Assembly (NCBI GenBank): GCA_041725955.1
Contig: JBGRQE010000010.1
Span: 1 to 64,000 of the forward strand
From: JBGRPZ01 sp041725955
GTDB lineage: Bacteria; Bacteroidota; Bacteroidia; Bacteroidales; JBGRPZ01
DNA: 64,000 nucleotides
Reading direction: 5' to 3'
In this document: positions 8,214-17,798 of the stretch, piece after piece
Numbering within the stretch: the first letter of the stretch is position 1
How the letters are laid out: each line of letters opens with the position of its first letter
The notes under the pieces: generated by a model
The model's input: only the letters and a program-made list of their open reading frames with translations
The model's database searches: none
Told to the model about the DNA's origin: nothing
Translations under genes and position numbers: made by a program

Positions 8214-9719
8214 TTAAAATCTAATTTGTAATCGAGCACGAAGAGTGTTTACCACATATTTACTGTCATTAATTAAGGCTTCTGCCATTGCATTAGACAC
8301 TTTATGACCTGTATATGGATTGTTTATAAAAACTTGATAATTTAGGTCATCTGTAAACATATGGTTTTGATATTCAACAGAGAATCTTACTTTTCTTGGA
8401 ATAATTTTAAAATTGATACCGGCTGTATAACTATATCCTTTATCAAAGTTATTATTTTCAAAAGGGGCATTAGAGTTAGGAAGAACATCTTTGAGATAAC
8501 CAGAAGAGAAACCGGCTCCACCGCTATTTAGATAAGCGAATCTAAAGTATGGTTCCATCCAAAGGAAAACTCTAAAGCTAGTCATTGCATTGATTCCAAG
8601 ACTATTTGCATCTGGAGAATTTTCTGCTCTGGAAGGAGCTCCTTCATCGTAAAAACCTCCATTTATAAACTGACCATGTTCAGCATGACCGATAAATATT
8701 TCAGTTCCAATGCTTAACCATCCTGCTCTTGCGCTCATATAAGGGTTGAATACATATAACTCGTGGCTTTTTTGATCACTTATAGGGAAGAATTGAATTC
8801 CTTTTGGCAGATAAGCGAAGTTTACACCAAAATTGAGTCGATAATTTTTTTTCTTATGGAGATATCCAAGTCCACCATAGTAGTTAATTCTATTGATATT
8901 TTGTCCTTTAGGGCGCATAAAAGGGTTGAATGTTTCGTTTGCTATAGCTAAATAGTAATTCATTTTTGGAATTAGCCAATCTGCTTTACCTTCCCATTGT
9001 ACGCCTGTATGTCTATTTCCAACACCAAGAGGAGTACATACATAACCACTTGGTCGACCAGCACCTTCATCCCATAATGTAACACCATTGAAATAATTTG
9101 TTGCAATAGATCTTTCAACAGTAGTTAAGTAAAATGGATGCGTAGTTTCTTCTAGGCCAAATTTTACTTTTTTATAACCCACACTCAATATACCTTTCAG
9201 CCAGCCAAAATGTAGCTTTTTCTGGATATAGGCATAATCAAGATAATCTCTTCGGTTTCCATATTCAGTATTGATATTGCTAAGATCTAGGGCAACACCT
9301 ATATGAGCCGACCATCTTTTTTTGAAATATGCATCTGCACCCAAGCGTGCTCTCCTTATTTGGAAACCTGCATAATCTTTAGGGGCAACAGGCGCTCCGA
9401 GATAATTATATTCGTTAGTGAGATTTGGATCTTCTTTTGTAATTAAATTTCTATGATCTTTAGCAGTACTAAAATCATATTGAGCATCAACCTGACCTCT
9501 TACTCTTACTTTAGTTTTTCTATGGTGTTTTTTATGGTTGTCTTCAGTTATAATTAGTACATCTTGTGGTAAATAGTTTGATGCTGGTTCTTCAGAAACA
9601 ACAATAAAACCTTCTTGAACAGGAGTTGCTTTTTCATTTATCTCGTTTTCCACTTGCGAATACGAGGTACTTCCTATAAATAATAGGAATAGCAGTATTA
9701 GTATGTTTTTGTTTTTCAT
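8214..9719 (-). CDS. Outer-membrane porin, phosphate-selective OprO/OprP family
   Basis: A 501-residue protein with a signal peptide ending SYSQ at about residue 22, then a run of amphipathic beta strands and a C-terminal strand ending RARLQIRF, the usual outer-membrane insertion signal. The N-terminal part with (R)RAR(L)GADAYFKKRWS and the following AGV/LDLSN pattern fits the OprO/OprP-type porins of Bacteroidota. It should form a beta-barrel channel in the outer membrane; phosphate as substrate is only a family expectation. Single gene with its own terminator. Confidence 0.75.
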   Translation of the reverse strand: MKNKNILILLFLLFIGSTSYSQVENEINEKATPVQEGFIVVSEEPASNYLPQDVLIITEDNHKKHHRKTKVRVRGQVDAQYDFSTAKDHRNLITKEDPNLTNEYNYLGAPVAPKDYAGFQIRRARLGADAYFKKRWSAHIGVALDLSNINTEYGNRRDYLDYAYIQKKLHFGWLKGILSVGYKKVKFGLEETTHPFYLTTVERSIATNYFNGVTLWDEGAGRPSGYVCTPLGVGNRHTGVQWEGKADWLIPKMNYYLAIANETFNPFMRPKGQNINRINYYGGLGYLHKKKNYRLNFGVNFAYLPKGIQFFPISDQKSHELYVFNPYMSARAGWLSIGTEIFIGHAEHGQFINGGFYDEGAPSRAENSPDANSLGINAMTSFRVFLWMEPYFRFAYLNSGGAGFSSGYLKDVLPNSNAPFENNNFDKGYSYTAGINFKIIPRKVRFSVEYQNHMFTDDLNYQVFINNPYTGHKVSNAMAEALINDSKYVVNTLRARLQIRF

Positions 9720-10090
9720 AGGATTTTAGGGTTGAATCATTTTTCCTTTTTGGTGAGAAAAAAAAGGATAAACAAAAATAGTAGGAAAAACTGTTATTTT
9801 AGTTTTTCTAAAGTTAGTATAAATATTTGAATATCTGTAATTATTGAAGGATTGTTCTTTTGTATTGAGAAAATCTGAAGATAGAATACTACTTTGTTTT
9901 ATATAAAATAAGGTTGTTCTAGATATATACTAGAGCAACTATGGTACTTCAGTTATTTTTTTCGTTGTAACGCTATTTCAGGAAAGGACACATCAGATAT
10001 AAAAAAGAGACTGCCCTTTTTGGACAGTCTCTCGATTCAAACACTTTTAATTTTTTCTATTTCCGCTATCTTACCATATTGTCTCTCCCA
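9720..10090. other. Intergenic region between porin and T9SS mini-protein
   Basis: AT-rich region of about 370 bp upstream of the minus-strand porin. It must hold the porin promoter but no box was fixed with confidence. The only clear structure is the terminator at 10001-10032. No short ORF with support was seen. Confidence 0.5.
10001..10032 (-). terminator. Rho-independent terminator
   Basis: Hairpin AGAGACTG-CCCTTTTTGGA-CAGTCTCT at 10006-10032 followed on the minus strand by six T (10001-10006). It ends the T9SS mini-protein gene, which stops at 10091. The stem resembles the terminator at 57310. Confidence 0.8.
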
Positions 10091-10498
10091 CTATTTAATT
10101 AGAATTTTTCTTATATCAAATGTATTATTCAATTTCAGTTTCACAAAATAGATCCCAGGTTTTAAATTTAAATTGCTGATGCGTATTAAATTTCTTTCTC
10201 GCATTATTTTTTTGAAGAACACTCTTTCTCCAACTAAATTCAATATACTCACCTTTGCATACTTTGCTGTGGATTTATTCGAAGCCGTTAGTTTTATAGT
10301 TACTTTTTTCTGTGCAGGATTCGGGTATAAATCTAGAATAAGATTTTCTTGATTTATAAAATAGAATTGGGAATTCTCCTCTTCATTGGAGGAAATTATT
10401 TTGTTTTCCCAAAGTAATTCTGGTTTGCATTCAGTTTTGCCTATATTTGTAATGCAAAAGAATGAAACCATAAAAAGTAATTGTAAAAGTTTTTTCAT
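10091..10498 (-). CDS. Small secreted protein consisting mainly of a T9SS type A sorting domain
   Basis: A 135-residue protein with an N-terminal signal sequence (about residues 1-20) and a short spacer. From about residue 56 it has a typical T9SS type A C-terminal domain: LDLYPNPAQKKVTIKL, then a VSILNLVGE strand, and LKPGIYFVKLKLN near the end. T9SS moves such proteins across the outer membrane and usually cleaves the domain off. Almost no cargo remains here, about 30 residues, so it may be a short secreted peptide or the remnant of a larger cargo gene. It is followed by its own terminator. Confidence 0.7.
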   Translation of the reverse strand: MKKLLQLLFMVSFFCITNIGKTECKPELLWENKIISSNEEENSQFYFINQENLILDLYPNPAQKKVTIKLTASNKSTAKYAKVSILNLVGERVFFKKIMRERNLIRISNLNLKPGIYFVKLKLNNTFDIRKILIK

Positions 10499-10625
10499 TT
10501 CTCTATATCAAATCCTACTTCATAAAAAAATATATTTTCGCTTGCCAGCAAAAACAAACTCAAAAAAAAATGAAATGTTATTTGTTTTTACAAAAAAATA
10601 TTTTCAGAATTTATTTACTTTGTTC

Positions 10626-10643
10626 CCAGCAAAAAATTGCTGG
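10626..10643. promoter_or_regulatory. Palindrome upstream of the PurF-like gene
   Basis: Perfect inverted repeat CCAGCAA-AAAA-TTGCTGG, 7-bp arms, ending 35 bp before the start codon of the amidotransferase. It follows a -7-like TTACTTTG at 10615-10622 (7 of 8 to TAnnTTTG). It could be an operator or leader hairpin; a further GCCAGCAAAAA lies at about 10545. The regulator is unknown. Confidence 0.4.
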
Positions 10644-10678
10644 CAAAAATAGAATAATTCTTCAAAATACCAGAAAAA

Positions 10679-12577
10679 ATGAGTGATGCCATAAAGCATG
10701 AGTGTGGAATAGCAATGATCGCCTTAAGAAAGCCTTTAGATTACTATGTTGAGAAATATGGAACTGCTTTTTATGGCTTAAATAAGTTGCATTTGTTAAT
10801 GCAAAAGCAACATAATCGTGGCCAAGATGGAGCAGGTATAGCTGTAATAAAGAAGAATCTTAAGCCGGGAATAGAGTATATTAATCGTAAAAGATCGGTT
10901 GCTACTAATCCAATTGTAGATGTTTTTAACCAGGTTTACGATCATATTGAACGTAAAAGAGGTAGTCATAAAAAATCTTTTGAAAATACTCAATGGTTAA
11001 AAGACAATGTAAAATATTGCGGAGAGCTTTTTTTGGGGCATTTGCGTTATGGTACTTTTGGAAAAAATGAAATTTCTTATCAACATCCATTTGTTCGCTC
11101 GAATAATTGGAAAACCAGAAATTTAGCTGTTGCAGGTAATTTCAACCTAACTAATGTTGATGAATTGTTTCAACGTTTGGTTGATTTGGGACAATATCCA
11201 ACACGTACTTCAGACACAGTTACTATTTTAGAGAAAATTGGTCACTTTCTTGATGAAGAAAATGAGCGACTATATAATAAGTATAAAAGAGCTGGATATA
11301 GTAAAAAGCAGATAACCCCATTAATTTCTGAGCAATTAGATTTGTTGCAAGTAATTCGCGAGTCGAGCGATAATTGGGATGGTGGTTATGTAATTGGAGG
11401 TATGGTGGGTCATGGCGATTCATTTTTAATGCGTGATCCAGGAGGTATTCGCCCTGCATTTTATTATGTGAACGATGAGGTTATTGTAGCTGCATCTGAG
11501 CGTCCTGTAATTCAAACGGCATTTAATGTAAAAACTAAAGATATTAAGGAGTTGGATCCAGGGCATGCTTTGATTATGCGTAATGATGGATCATACCAAT
11601 TGTCGCAATTTGCAAAGTCATGTAAAAAAACTCCTTGTTCTTTTGAAAGAATCTATTTTTCAAGAGGTACTGATAGTAGTATATATAAAGAAAGAAAGGC
11701 ATTGGGAGCAGCATTGATTCCTCAGTTGTTAGATGCTATTGACAATGACTTGGAAAATACGGTTTTCTCTTATATCCCAAATACTGCTTATGGTGCCTAC
11801 CAAGGAATTGCTGATGGTTTGGGAGTACATTGCGATGCAGTTAGAAAGGAACGCTTATTAGAAGAAAAAAATCTAACCAGCGAAAAGATTGATGAAATAT
11901 TCAAATACAAGCCTCGTCTTGAGAATGTTGCTGTAAAAGATATGAAATTGCGTACTTTTATTACACAGGATAATAAAAGAGATGACTTAGTTGGTCACGT
12001 ATATGATGTAACTTATGATTCAATTCGTGAAGGTAAGGACAAGCTTGTTATTGTAGATGATTCTATTGTTCGTGGAACTACTTTAAAGCAAAGTATTATT
12101 CGTATTCTGGATCGATTGAATCCTACAAAGATTATTGTTGTTTCTTCTGCTCCTCAGATTCGATATCCTGATTGCTATGGTATTGATATGGCAAAACTAG
12201 GTGATTTTATCGCTTTCCGTGCTGCTATAGCATTGATCAAGGAAAAAAACATGCATGATCTTTTGAATGAAGTTTACTCAAAGTGTAAAGCTCAGGAGAT
12301 GTTGCCTAAAGATGAGATTGTAAATCATGTTCGTGAAATTTATGCTCCATTTAGCCCTGAAGAAATATCTGGAAAGATAGCAGAACTAATCAAGTCTGTT
12401 GAAATAAAGGCTGATGTTGAAGTTATCTATCAGACCATTGAAAATTTACATGATTGTTTGCAGGAGCATAGTGGTGATTGGTATTTTACTGGTAATTATC
12501 CAACTCCAGGAGGGAATAAAGTTGTAAATAAGGCTTTTATAAACTTTATGGAAGGCAAAGATCAAAGAGCTTATTAA
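10679..12577 (+). CDS. Amidophosphoribosyltransferase-like protein (PurF family, long form)
   Basis: A 632-residue class II glutamine amidotransferase. Cys9 in HECGIAMIA would become the catalytic N-terminal Cys after removal of eight residues. The C-terminal half carries the PRPP-binding pattern LVIVDDSIVRGTT at about 456-468. PurF usually has about 450-500 residues; here there are extra segments in the N-terminal half and an extra C-terminal region, so this is the long form known from Bacteroidota and may not be the main PurF. The reaction would be glutamine plus PRPP to phosphoribosylamine, the first step of purine synthesis. The promoter region holds a palindrome. Confidence 0.75.
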   Translation: MSDAIKHECGIAMIALRKPLDYYVEKYGTAFYGLNKLHLLMQKQHNRGQDGAGIAVIKKNLKPGIEYINRKRSVATNPIVDVFNQVYDHIERKRGSHKKSFENTQWLKDNVKYCGELFLGHLRYGTFGKNEISYQHPFVRSNNWKTRNLAVAGNFNLTNVDELFQRLVDLGQYPTRTSDTVTILEKIGHFLDEENERLYNKYKRAGYSKKQITPLISEQLDLLQVIRESSDNWDGGYVIGGMVGHGDSFLMRDPGGIRPAFYYVNDEVIVAASERPVIQTAFNVKTKDIKELDPGHALIMRNDGSYQLSQFAKSCKKTPCSFERIYFSRGTDSSIYKERKALGAALIPQLLDAIDNDLENTVFSYIPNTAYGAYQGIADGLGVHCDAVRKERLLEEKNLTSEKIDEIFKYKPRLENVAVKDMKLRTFITQDNKRDDLVGHVYDVTYDSIREGKDKLVIVDDSIVRGTTLKQSIIRILDRLNPTKIIVVSSAPQIRYPDCYGIDMAKLGDFIAFRAAIALIKEKNMHDLLNEVYSKCKAQEMLPKDEIVNHVREIYAPFSPEEISGKIAELIKSVEIKADVEVIYQTIENLHDCLQEHSGDWYFTGNYPTPGGNKVVNKAFINFMEGKDQRAY

Positions 12578-12606
12578 TAAGATATTCTGTTTTTGTAAGA
12601 ATTTAT

Positions 12607-12647
12607 TTTAGGGGTATGATTTCTTTTCATGAAATCATACCCCTAAA
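12607..12647. terminator. Bidirectional terminator
   Basis: Perfect 17-bp stem, TTTAGGGGTATGATTTC and its complement, with a 7-nt loop, between the convergent amidotransferase and membrane protein genes. T-rich DNA flanks both sides, so it can serve both. Confidence 0.85.
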
Positions 12648-12652
12648 TATTT

Positions 12653-13888
12653 TTATACCTGAAAGAAAAGATAGGCTAGAAAAATAGCTGCAATAATTCC
12701 TGCGAAATCTGCAATTAATCCGCAAACAACAGCATGTCTGGTTTTTCTTATACTCACACTACCAAAATATACTGCCAAGATATAGAAAGTAGTATCTGTA
12801 GCTCCTTGCATCATTGAGCTTAAGCGTCCAGCGAAACTATCAGCTCCATAAGTTTGCATAGTATCTACCATAAGTCCTCTTGCCCCACTACCACTTAGAG
12901 GTTTCATTATGGCTGTAGGGAGAGCTTTTACCCATTCGGCGTTGAATCCAAGTAATTGTACAAGCCATTCGATGCTTTGCACCAACCAGTCCATTGCGCC
13001 GCTGGCTCTAAAAACACCAATTCCAACCAATATAGCAATCATAAAAGGAATTATTCTAACAGCTATATTGAAGCCATCTTTGGCTCCTTCAATAAAAGTG
13101 TCGTAGACATTTATTCTTTTGTAAAATCCGAGGCTTATAAAAGTAATAATTACAGCAAAGAGAATTATATTCCCAACCAGCGAACTTATTTCTCCGATTT
13201 CTTCTTTGGGTAGGTAGGAAAAGACTCCAAATAACACGGCTATTAGACCTCCAAAACCAAGAAGATATGATAATATAACAGGATGTAATATATTTATCTT
13301 TTGGAATAGAGACACAACAAGAATTCCAACAAATGTCGAGAAAAATGTAGCTATTAATATTGGGAGAAAAACATCTGCCGGGTTTGCTGCTCCTAATTGA
13401 GCACGATAAAGCATAACCGATACAGGAATTAAAGTTAAACCTGAGGTGTTAAGCACCAAAAACATTATCATTGAATTTGAAGCCTTGCTTTTTTCCTTAT
13501 TTATACTTTGAAGTTCGTTCATGGCCTTTAGCCCCATAGGAGTAGCTGCGTTATCTAGGCCAAGCATATTGGCTGCAATATTCATCATCATTGATCCTCT
13601 TGCAGGATGGTTTTGAGGAATATCTGGGAAAAGTCGGTTGAAAAAAGGATTAATGAGTTTTGTCAGAATATTTATAGCCCCACCTTTTTCTCCTATACGC
13701 ATAAGTCCTAGCCATAGAGTCATTACGCCAGTTAACCCTAAGGATAATTTAAAACCTGTTTCCGCATTAGTGAAAGTACTTTGGATTATTTCGTTAAAGA
13801 CTTGAGTGTCGCCCAGAAAAATGAGTTTTGCCAAGGCAACAATAAATGCGATTAGGAAAAAGGCAATCCAAATATAATTGAGAACCAT
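12653..13888 (-). CDS. Nucleoside-recognition (Gate) membrane protein, SpmA/SpmB-type fusion
   Basis: A 411-residue membrane protein with about ten hydrophobic segments and two related Gate/nucleoside-recognition halves. The first half has the pattern (M)MMNIAANMLGLDNAATPMGLKAM, typical of SpmA. The second has KPLSGSGARGLMVDTM and later GATDTTFYILAVYFGSV, typical of SpmB. In Bacillus, SpmA and SpmB are separate spore-maturation proteins; non-spore-formers often carry a fused form of unknown role, perhaps a nucleoside or ion transporter. The reading frame is intact. It stands alone, convergent with the amidotransferase gene. Confidence 0.8.
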   Translation of the reverse strand: MVLNYIWIAFFLIAFIVALAKLIFLGDTQVFNEIIQSTFTNAETGFKLSLGLTGVMTLWLGLMRIGEKGGAINILTKLINPFFNRLFPDIPQNHPARGSMMMNIAANMLGLDNAATPMGLKAMNELQSINKEKSKASNSMIMFLVLNTSGLTLIPVSVMLYRAQLGAANPADVFLPILIATFFSTFVGILVVSLFQKINILHPVILSYLLGFGGLIAVLFGVFSYLPKEEIGEISSLVGNIILFAVIITFISLGFYKRINVYDTFIEGAKDGFNIAVRIIPFMIAILVGIGVFRASGAMDWLVQSIEWLVQLLGFNAEWVKALPTAIMKPLSGSGARGLMVDTMQTYGADSFAGRLSSMMQGATDTTFYILAVYFGSVSIRKTRHAVVCGLIADFAGIIAAIFLAYLFFQV

Positions 13889-14094
13889 AACTGTTTTTTT
13901 GGGAGTAAAGTAATTGTATTAGAAAGCACAAATATAAAAAACTAAATTTGGGAAATAGAAGCTGGAAATCTAAAAAAAGGTATTGCCTGATTAATTTTCA
14001 AACAGCACCTTTTTCTATTTATCACACAATACGCAATATTATATAATGGAGGTAAAGAGCGATATATATGGAAGAGGTTTTAAATCCTCTTGTA

Positions 14095-14799
14095 TTACCT
14101 AAGACCTTTAACTCTAGGTTTTCCTGCAACAAAGTCCTTAAGGTAATAAGGCTCAAAGTAGGCTATATCCTCAAATTCACTAGCTTCGAATTTCTTTTCT
14201 GCCAGAGTAATGATTGCTGAAGCAGTAGGAAATCCTTTTTCATAATAGTGTGTGTGTGCTTTATTTTCAAAAGAATCTAAACACTTCTGTGCCCCATCAC
14301 CAAAATAAATAATTTCTTTATCCTGGAGTATATCAGAAAATGATTCTTCGTCAATGATCTTTGCTTCGATAGGATTAACTTCTTTGCCTTCTTTATTATA
14401 TAGTCCACAGTACACCTCCATTCTTCTTGCATCTATCATTGGGCATAAGAGTGTGTTTTCAGAAATAGCTATTTGGTTTTCTAAAATTACACCCATTGCC
14501 ATAGATTGAAGAGTGGTGACAGTAATTACAGGACAAGATAGAGCATAGGCCAATCCTTTTGCAGTAGATACTCCAATTCTTAAACCTGTGTATGAACCAG
14601 GACCTTTACTTACGGCGATAGCATCTAAATCTTCTTTATTTATTTTCGCTTCATCAAGTGCTTCTTGAATAAAAGAAGTAAGCACTTCTGCATGAGAGTT
14701 TTTTCTTGTGCTTTCTTTTAATGCAGCCACTTTTCCATCAATACCAACAGCCACTGAGCAAATGTTAGTGGCTGTTTCAATACAAAGAATTTTTGCCAT
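14095..14799 (-). CDS. tsaB: tRNA threonylcarbamoyladenosine biosynthesis protein TsaB
   Basis: A 234-residue ASKHA-fold protein, normal size for TsaB. It begins AKILCIETAT and has KGPGSYTGLRIGVSTAKGLAYA at about residues 65-86, the family signature. With TsaD and TsaE it forms the complex that makes t6A37 in tRNAs that read ANN codons; TsaB has no catalytic site but holds TsaD. Partners are not in the window. It lies 104 bp downstream of the efflux adaptor gene on the same strand; whether they share a transcript is unknown. Confidence 0.9.
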   Translation of the reverse strand: MAKILCIETATNICSVAVGIDGKVAALKESTRKNSHAEVLTSFIQEALDEAKINKEDLDAIAVSKGPGSYTGLRIGVSTAKGLAYALSCPVITVTTLQSMAMGVILENQIAISENTLLCPMIDARRMEVYCGLYNKEGKEVNPIEAKIIDEESFSDILQDKEIIYFGDGAQKCLDSFENKAHTHYYEKGFPTASAIITLAEKKFEASEFEDIAYFEPYYLKDFVAGKPRVKGLR

Positions 14800-14902
14800 T
14801 GGGTAACTTATATGTTTCTTCTGCTATTAACTTTTTTCTGCTAAAAAAATTACAGTCGTGCAAAGTAAAAAAAAAACAAATAGATCTACTTAGGACAAAG
14901 AT

Positions 14903-16249
14903 TTATTTCTTTGGGCTATATAGTTCATTTTGAGATACAACTTTTACAGCCATACCATTTTTTAGAGTTTTACTTATGGCATTGTATGGTCCTGTAATAA
15001 CTTTATCGTCAGCAGTTATTCCGCTTATGATTTGAATATATTTACTGTTTTGAACTCCTGTTTTTACGGCTGTAAGTACCGCTTTTTCATCTTTAAGAAT
15101 AAATACATATTCGTTTAGCTTTTTGCTCGAATTATCCTGACTTGAATTTGAATTTTGGATAGTATCTCGTCTTGTAGTGACGGCTTGTATAGGAATAGAA
15201 AGTGCATCAGTTACTGATTGGGTAAGTATATCTACATTAGCCGACATTCCGGGACGGAAAGGCGAACCATTGACATTGTCATTACTCTTGATTTGCATAT
15301 AAGAATTGTGTAGCATAAATATCTTAACCGCAAAATTAGTTACCTGATCTATACTACTTGATGATGAAGATGCTGCTCCTCCAGAAGAGGTTGATGTCAT
15401 GCTGTTTTCTGAGCTTGTAGCAATTTCGGTTACCACACCTTTGAAGTTATTATTTAGATAAGCATCGACTTCTATAATGGCTGTATCTTGAAGAGCAACT
15501 CTTACAATATCATTTTCGTTTACATCTACATGTACTTCCAGAGAATCAAGGTCGGCAACAGACATCATTACTGTTCCTGCAGAGAATTGAGAGTTTCCGG
15601 TAACTCTTTCCCCTTCCTGAACAACGAGTTGGGCAACAGTACCATCTGTTGGAGCATAAACATTGGTTCTACTTAAATTTTCAGATGCTTCATCAAGTTT
15701 GGCTTGAGCATCAAGAACTCCAAACTGAGATGCTTTTAAACTTTCTTTTGCCGATTTTAGCTCTGCCTTGGATACCTGAAATTTGGCTTTTGCAGAGTCG
15801 AATTCAGATTGAGATATTACTTTGTTTTTATATAGCTTTTGATTTCTTGCAAAAGATAGCTTTTCATTTATGAAATTTGCATTTGCCTGACTTACTTTTG
15901 CTTTGGAGTTAGCTTCGGAGGCTTTCATCTGGTTTAGGTTTGCCTGAGAACTTTTAAAGCTTGTAATATATGTTCTGGGATCAATCTTAGCCAGTAGATC
16001 ACCTTTATTAACCTTATCGCCTTCATTTACATGTAGCTCGGTGATTTCTCCAGATATATAAGGAGTAATAGTTACATTGACCTTCGGTTGTATGGTGCCA
16101 TTTGCAGTAACTGTTTCTGTAAGATTTCGGGTCTGCGGATTTTCGGCAGTTATTTTTACGGTTTTATTTTTATTTCCTGTAACAATTATTAAAATAATTA
16201 TAATTAGGATCAGTACCGATATGCTGATAACAGCTCTTTTCTTGTTCAT
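14903..16249 (-). CDS. Efflux pump periplasmic adaptor (HlyD/MacA family)
   Basis: A 448-residue protein with one N-terminal transmembrane segment (about residues 5-24) and a lipoyl-like half with ITPYISGEITELHVNEGDKVNKGDLLAKIDP. A long helical hairpin of about 85 residues rich in Ala, Lys and Ser (about 90-175) follows, then the second lipoyl half VYAPTDGTVAQLVVQEGERV. This is the adaptor that links an inner-membrane pump to TolC. A Ser-rich stretch near residue 300 is a likely linker. The TolC partner is 175 bp upstream, but no pump (ABC or RND) is in the window, so the substrate is open. Confidence 0.85.
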   Translation of the reverse strand: MNKKRAVISISVLILIIIILIIVTGNKNKTVKITAENPQTRNLTETVTANGTIQPKVNVTITPYISGEITELHVNEGDKVNKGDLLAKIDPRTYITSFKSSQANLNQMKASEANSKAKVSQANANFINEKLSFARNQKLYKNKVISQSEFDSAKAKFQVSKAELKSAKESLKASQFGVLDAQAKLDEASENLSRTNVYAPTDGTVAQLVVQEGERVTGNSQFSAGTVMMSVADLDSLEVHVDVNENDIVRVALQDTAIIEVDAYLNNNFKGVVTEIATSSENSMTSTSSGGAASSSSSSIDQVTNFAVKIFMLHNSYMQIKSNDNVNGSPFRPGMSANVDILTQSVTDALSIPIQAVTTRRDTIQNSNSSQDNSSKKLNEYVFILKDEKAVLTAVKTGVQNSKYIQIISGITADDKVITGPYNAISKTLKNGMAVKVVSQNELYSPKK

Positions 16250-16353
16250 CGAGTTAGGCGTAGGGTTAGTAATTGGTTAAGAGTAGTTTGAACGCTATAA
16301 AATTATAAATTTTTTTCTACACCTTAAACAAAACCTAGGCCAATTTATAAGAA

Positions 16354-16382
16354 AAGGGTTATTCAACGTGTGAATAACCCTT
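16354..16382 (-). terminator. Terminator of the TolC-family gene
   Basis: Perfect 12-bp stem AAGGGTTATTCA / TGAATAACCCTT with a 5-nt loop, just after the TolC stop on the minus strand. The T-tract is short (TTCTT), so it may be partial and let some transcripts reach the adaptor gene. Confidence 0.6.
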
Positions 16383-16424
16383 AAGCTTATAAGAAAATGT
16401 TCTTATGGATATTATATAAGGTTG

Positions 16425-17798
16425 TTATAAGGTCAGTGGATTACCAAGATAAAAGTCCAGAACTTTTGTCTTGAAAATGTAAGTGTATTTTGCTCGAATC
16501 AATCCTGATTCTGCCCCTGTTAGGTTGGTTTTAGCAATATTGTAATCATATGAGCTGACTAATCCAACTTGATATTTTTGTTCAGTATATTTAAAAGCTT
16601 CTTGATAGTAATATAGTGATGCTTCTGCTGATTTATAAGATCTCCAGGCGTTAAGAGCTTCTGTATATGCTGATTCAATATCTTTACGTAAATTTAATTT
16701 TGCTGTCTCTAAGTTATAAGACGATCTTTCTTTTCCGATTTTAGCTTTATTGAGTTGGGTTCGAGCCATATAGTTATTAAAGATCGGGATTCTAAGAGCG
16801 AAACCTGCAGCTTCAGCAATATTATCTTCCAATTGTTTCCCAAAAGATTGAAGTGGGACATTTGGATTTGATCGATCGGAATAATTTGTTGAGATATTAG
16901 CTCCAAAGCTTAATGAAGGATATAATGCGCCTTTTGCAATTTGAACTCCTTTTACAGAAGATTTAAAGTTCAATTCAGCTCCAAGGATTTCAGGCATAAT
17001 TTTTACAGCTTTTGTATAAACATCCTCTGGGTTTTTTAATACGTTTTCGCTAATTTCTATATTTAGTGCAGGAATTTCAATTTCAAACTTTGGATCTATA
17101 GGTAAGTCTAGAGCTTGCTGTAAAGCTACCAAATAGGTATAAGTTTGGTTTTTATATGAAATCAATTTAGATTCTTCCTCTGCCAATTGTGATTTAACAT
17201 TTAGTAAATCACCTTGAGCAACAGTTCCTGCCTCAACAAGTTTTTCTGTTTTTTCTACCTGTTGTTTGCTTTTTTCTACTTGAGCTTCTGATGCTTTGCT
17301 TAATTCTTGATTATATAATACCTGTAAAAAATTAGATGTTATTTCAAGGGCAAGCATGTTTTTTGCAGCTTCAACACTGAATTTGGCAGCATCGCGATCT
17401 AATTTGTTTTGTTTTATCGAATTGATGCGTGTAAAACCACTTATAATAGGAAGACTCGACTGGAAATTTATATTATCTGTTTGAGTCATTTGAGTGTTGA
17501 ACTGATTGGTTGTAGGATCAATAAAACGTCCCCAATTGTAGTTATGACTTGCTGAACCACTTAAGGATGGAAGAATATCCATTTTAGATTTGAATAGATC
17601 AACTTCTGCAGTTTCAACATCTAGCTGGGCTTTTTTTACACTTATGTTATTTTCGTAAGCAAAGTTTATACAATCTTGTAAACTCCACTTTTTTTGCCCA
17701 AATGAGACCTTGCTTATTCCGAGACATACAAATACTAATAGAAGTATTTTGTAATAATTTCTTCTTTTGTTGAAATCAATGTTCATATTCCTTACCAT
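16425..17798 (-). CDS. TolC family outer-membrane efflux protein
   Basis: Outer-membrane factor of about 457 residues. The chosen ATG at 17798 has AGAAGGA 7 bases before it; the frame is open to 17825 and a further ATG lies at 17786. The signal peptide ends SKVSFGQ. Two internally repeated halves carry long helices (Leu, Ala, Lys rich) with conserved motifs such as SLQDCINFAYENN near the start and GLVSSYDYNIAKTNLTGAESGL near the end, as in TolC-type trimers that form the outer-membrane channel. It is followed by the adaptor gene on the same strand, which supports a joint efflux function. Confidence 0.88.
   Translation of the reverse strand: MVRNMNIDFNKRRNYYKILLLVFVCLGISKVSFGQKKWSLQDCINFAYENNISVKKAQLDVETAEVDLFKSKMDILPSLSGSASHNYNWGRFIDPTTNQFNTQMTQTDNINFQSSLPIISGFTRINSIKQNKLDRDAAKFSVEAAKNMLALEITSNFLQVLYNQELSKASEAQVEKSKQQVEKTEKLVEAGTVAQGDLLNVKSQLAEEESKLISYKNQTYTYLVALQQALDLPIDPKFEIEIPALNIEISENVLKNPEDVYTKAVKIMPEILGAELNFKSSVKGVQIAKGALYPSLSFGANISTNYSDRSNPNVPLQSFGKQLEDNIAEAAGFALRIPIFNNYMARTQLNKAKIGKERSSYNLETAKLNLRKDIESAYTEALNAWRSYKSAEASLYYYQEAFKYTEQKYQVGLVSSYDYNIAKTNLTGAESGLIRAKYTYIFKTKVLDFYLGNPLTL

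Noticed and set aside
14903..17798. Complete tripartite pump (adaptor, pump, TolC)
   Set aside because: Only adaptor and TolC genes are present; no ABC or RND pump gene is in the window.
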